Part shown: in pieces, positions 6,109-7,530 of the stretch
Numbering within the stretch: the stretch's first letter is position 1
How the letters are laid out: every line of letters starts with the position of its first letter
Source of the DNA: DATCLS01 sp036563805
GTDB taxonomy: Bacteria; Actinomycetota; Acidimicrobiia; Acidimicrobiales; VFJN01
Length of the DNA: 7,530 nucleotides
Assembly: GCA_036563805.1 (NCBI GenBank)
Contig: DATCLS010000021.1
Coordinates: forward strand, 1-7,530
Direction: 5' to 3'
The notes under the pieces: model-generated
Told to the model about the DNA's origin: nothing
The model's database searches: none
Seen by the model: only the letters and a program-made list of their open reading frames with translations
Translations under genes and position numbers: made by a program

Positions 6109-7458
6109 TCAGGCCTCGAGCTTCGCCCGCCGGGCGAACAGCTCCTCGGCCGCCGCCTGGGCTTCGGCCCGCACCGTGTCGACGTCGAACGTCAGCGGCT
6201 GGCCCTCGGCCACCAGCCGGCGGCCGTCGACCCACACGTCCCGCACGTCGTGCCCGGACGCCGAGAAGACCAGGTGGGCGGCGACGTTGGAGTCGTCGCC
6301 CCGCCACAGCGGCGTCGTGTGCAGCCCGCCAAGCCACACCGTGATCACATCCGCCCGCTTCCCGGGCGCCAGCGACCCGCACAGGGCGTCGAGCCCCAGG
6401 GCGGCGGCGCCGTCACACGTGGCCATGGCCAGCACGTCCCACGGGTCGCCGGTCGTCGGGTCCAGCGTCGACACCTTGGCCAGTAGCGAGGCGAACTTCA
6501 TCTCGTCGAACAGGTCGAGCGAGTTGTTCTCCTTCTCGCCGTCGCTGCCCAGCCCGACCGTCACGCCCGCCGCCCGCAGCGCCCCGATCCGGGCCGGGCC
6601 CGAGGCCAGCTTCATGTTCGAGCACGGGCAGTGGACGATCGCCGTGCCGGTCTGCGCCAGCAGCGCGATCTCCCGGTCATCGAGCCACACGCCGTGGGCG
6701 ATGACCGACCGGGGCCCCAGCACGCCGCGCTGGTACAGCACCTCGAGGGGCCGGCGCCCCCACCGCTTCAGCGACTCCTGGACCTCCCACACCGACTCGG
6801 AGGAGTGGGTGTGGAGGCCGGTGTCGAACTCCTCGGCCAGGGCCACCGCCTGGGCGTAGCACTCCGGCGAGCAGTACATGAGGTGCTCGAGCCCCACCCA
6901 GGCCCGCACCCGCCCGTCGGCCGCCTCGCGGTGCGACTCGAGCAGCGCCCGGTTGGTGGCGATCGTCTCGAACCAGTCGTACCGGCCGCCCTCGCCATCC
7001 TCGGCGTCGCACACGTAGGGCACCAGCGTGGCCCGAATGCCCAGCTGCTCGGCCACCTCGGCCGATCCCTCCATGAACCGCCACATGTCCATGACCGAGG
7101 TCGTGCCGGCCAGGAGGCTCTCGGCGTAGCACTGCAGGGAGGCCGCCCGGGCGATCTCGGGCGTGAGCGCCCGGTGCGTCGGGTCGACGTAGGTCTTCAG
7201 CCAGTCCCACAGCGACAGCGACTCGGCCGTGCCCCGCAGCAGCCCCGAGTGCAGGTGGCCGTTGTGGAGGCCGGGCAGCACCGCGTGCCCCGAGGCGTCG
7301 ACGACCTCGGCGCCGGCCGCCCGGGGATCGGCGTCGAGCTCCTCGACGCCGCCCACGGCCACGATCGTGTCGCCGTCGATGAGGACGGAGCCGGGGTCGA
7401 GCAGGCGGCGGCCCCCGGTCATGGGCAGGACGATCCCGTTGCGAACGAGCGTGCTCAC
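6109..7458 (-). CDS. Amidohydrolase, ATZ/TRZ / MTA-SAH-deaminase-like (probable aminohydrolase of an N-heterocycle)
   Basis: This 449-residue metal-dependent hydrolase of the amidohydrolase superfamily typically removes an amino or chloro group from purines, triazines or related rings. Visible active-site elements, numbered from the GTG at 7458, are H68-x-H70 (GLHNGHLHSG), H218 with E221 (HTHSSE), H255 (IAHGVWLDD) and metal ligand D306 (GSDGEKENN). The HCPCSNMKLASG segment (276-287) and KRWGRRPLEVL (231-241) match the S-adenosylhomocysteine/methylthioadenosine deaminase and atrazine-hydrolase branch. The C-terminal small domain ends with PGKRADVITVW and a DVWVDGRRLV strand. The start gives VSTLVRNGIVLPM, the normal family N-terminus. 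The frame stays open to the window edge, but the extra residues there look non-coding, and a GTG at 7467 is a near alternative. No strong Shine-Dalgarno was seen. Convergent to the 2OG oxygenase. 8-oxoguanine, guanine or cytosine-like deaminase activity is possible; the substrate is unassigned. Confidence 0.88.
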   Translation of the reverse strand: MSTLVRNGIVLPMTGGRRLLDPGSVLIDGDTIVAVGGVEELDADPRAAGAEVVDASGHAVLPGLHNGHLHSGLLRGTAESLSLWDWLKTYVDPTHRALTPEIARAASLQCYAESLLAGTTSVMDMWRFMEGSAEVAEQLGIRATLVPYVCDAEDGEGGRYDWFETIATNRALLESHREAADGRVRAWVGLEHLMYCSPECYAQAVALAEEFDTGLHTHSSESVWEVQESLKRWGRRPLEVLYQRGVLGPRSVIAHGVWLDDREIALLAQTGTAIVHCPCSNMKLASGPARIGALRAAGVTVGLGSDGEKENNSLDLFDEMKFASLLAKVSTLDPTTGDPWDVLAMATCDGAAALGLDALCGSLAPGKRADVITVWLGGLHTTPLWRGDDSNVAAHLVFSASGHDVRDVWVDGRRLVAEGQPLTFDVDTVRAEAQAAAEELFARRAKLEA

Positions 7459-7530
7459 CCGGCCCACCCAAGGGCGGCTCCCGGGCTCCGGCAACGCGGC
7501 GCGGCACCTCTTCACGCGCTGGAAACACAC

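Noticed and set aside
7459..7530. N-terminal extension of the amidohydrolase to the window edge
   Set aside because: The frame is open, but the translated residues do not resemble the family N-terminus, which begins naturally at the GTG at 7458. No promoter motif or copy of the palindrome was found in these 72 bases.

Overview
This is a very GC-rich window (well above 65 % G+C by eye). It has GTG starts, tightly overlapping genes and a Gly/Asp/Ser-rich lipoprotein linker. All of this fits a high-GC actinobacterium, possibly of the Acidimicrobiia type; the lineage is inferred from style, not from a marker gene.

Layout: (1) base 2-751, + strand: the C-terminal catalytic half of a Rieske-type non-haem iron oxygenase, cut by the left window edge. 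(2) 821-4606, + strand: a complete four-gene ABC import operon. It encodes a NMT1/THI5-like substrate-binding lipoprotein, an ATPase and two different permeases, joined by TGATG, GTGA and GTGA stop/start overlaps. (3) 4607-4821: an intergenic region with two hairpins behind the operon, then a possible promoter. (4) 4822-5832, + strand: an isopenicillin-N-synthase-like Fe(II)/2-oxoglutarate oxygenase. (5) 5833-6108: an extremely GC-rich convergent intergenic region with a 16-bp perfect stem and many GGTCCG/CGGACC copies. (6) 6109-7458, - strand: an amidohydrolase of the ATZ/TRZ, MTA/SAH-deaminase-like group. Its upstream 72 bp run to the right edge with nothing recognised.

The most informative non-coding signal is a 17-bp palindrome, TTCAACA-N3-TGTTGAA. 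It occurs twice, with 19 identical bases in opposite orientation. One copy is just after the Rieske stop and upstream of the ABC operon (752-770). The other is 9 bases before the start of the 2OG oxygenase (4794-4812). No other copy was seen. It looks like a shared operator joining importer and oxygenase into one regulon under a dimeric regulator encoded elsewhere.

Taken together, the genes suggest uptake of a small, perhaps N-heterocyclic, compound (the THI5-like binding protein family includes pyrimidine binders), with oxidation by Rieske and 2OG enzymes and hydrolytic deamination by the amidohydrolase. The substrate cannot be read from the sequence. The Rieske domain, its reductase and the regulator are not in the window.
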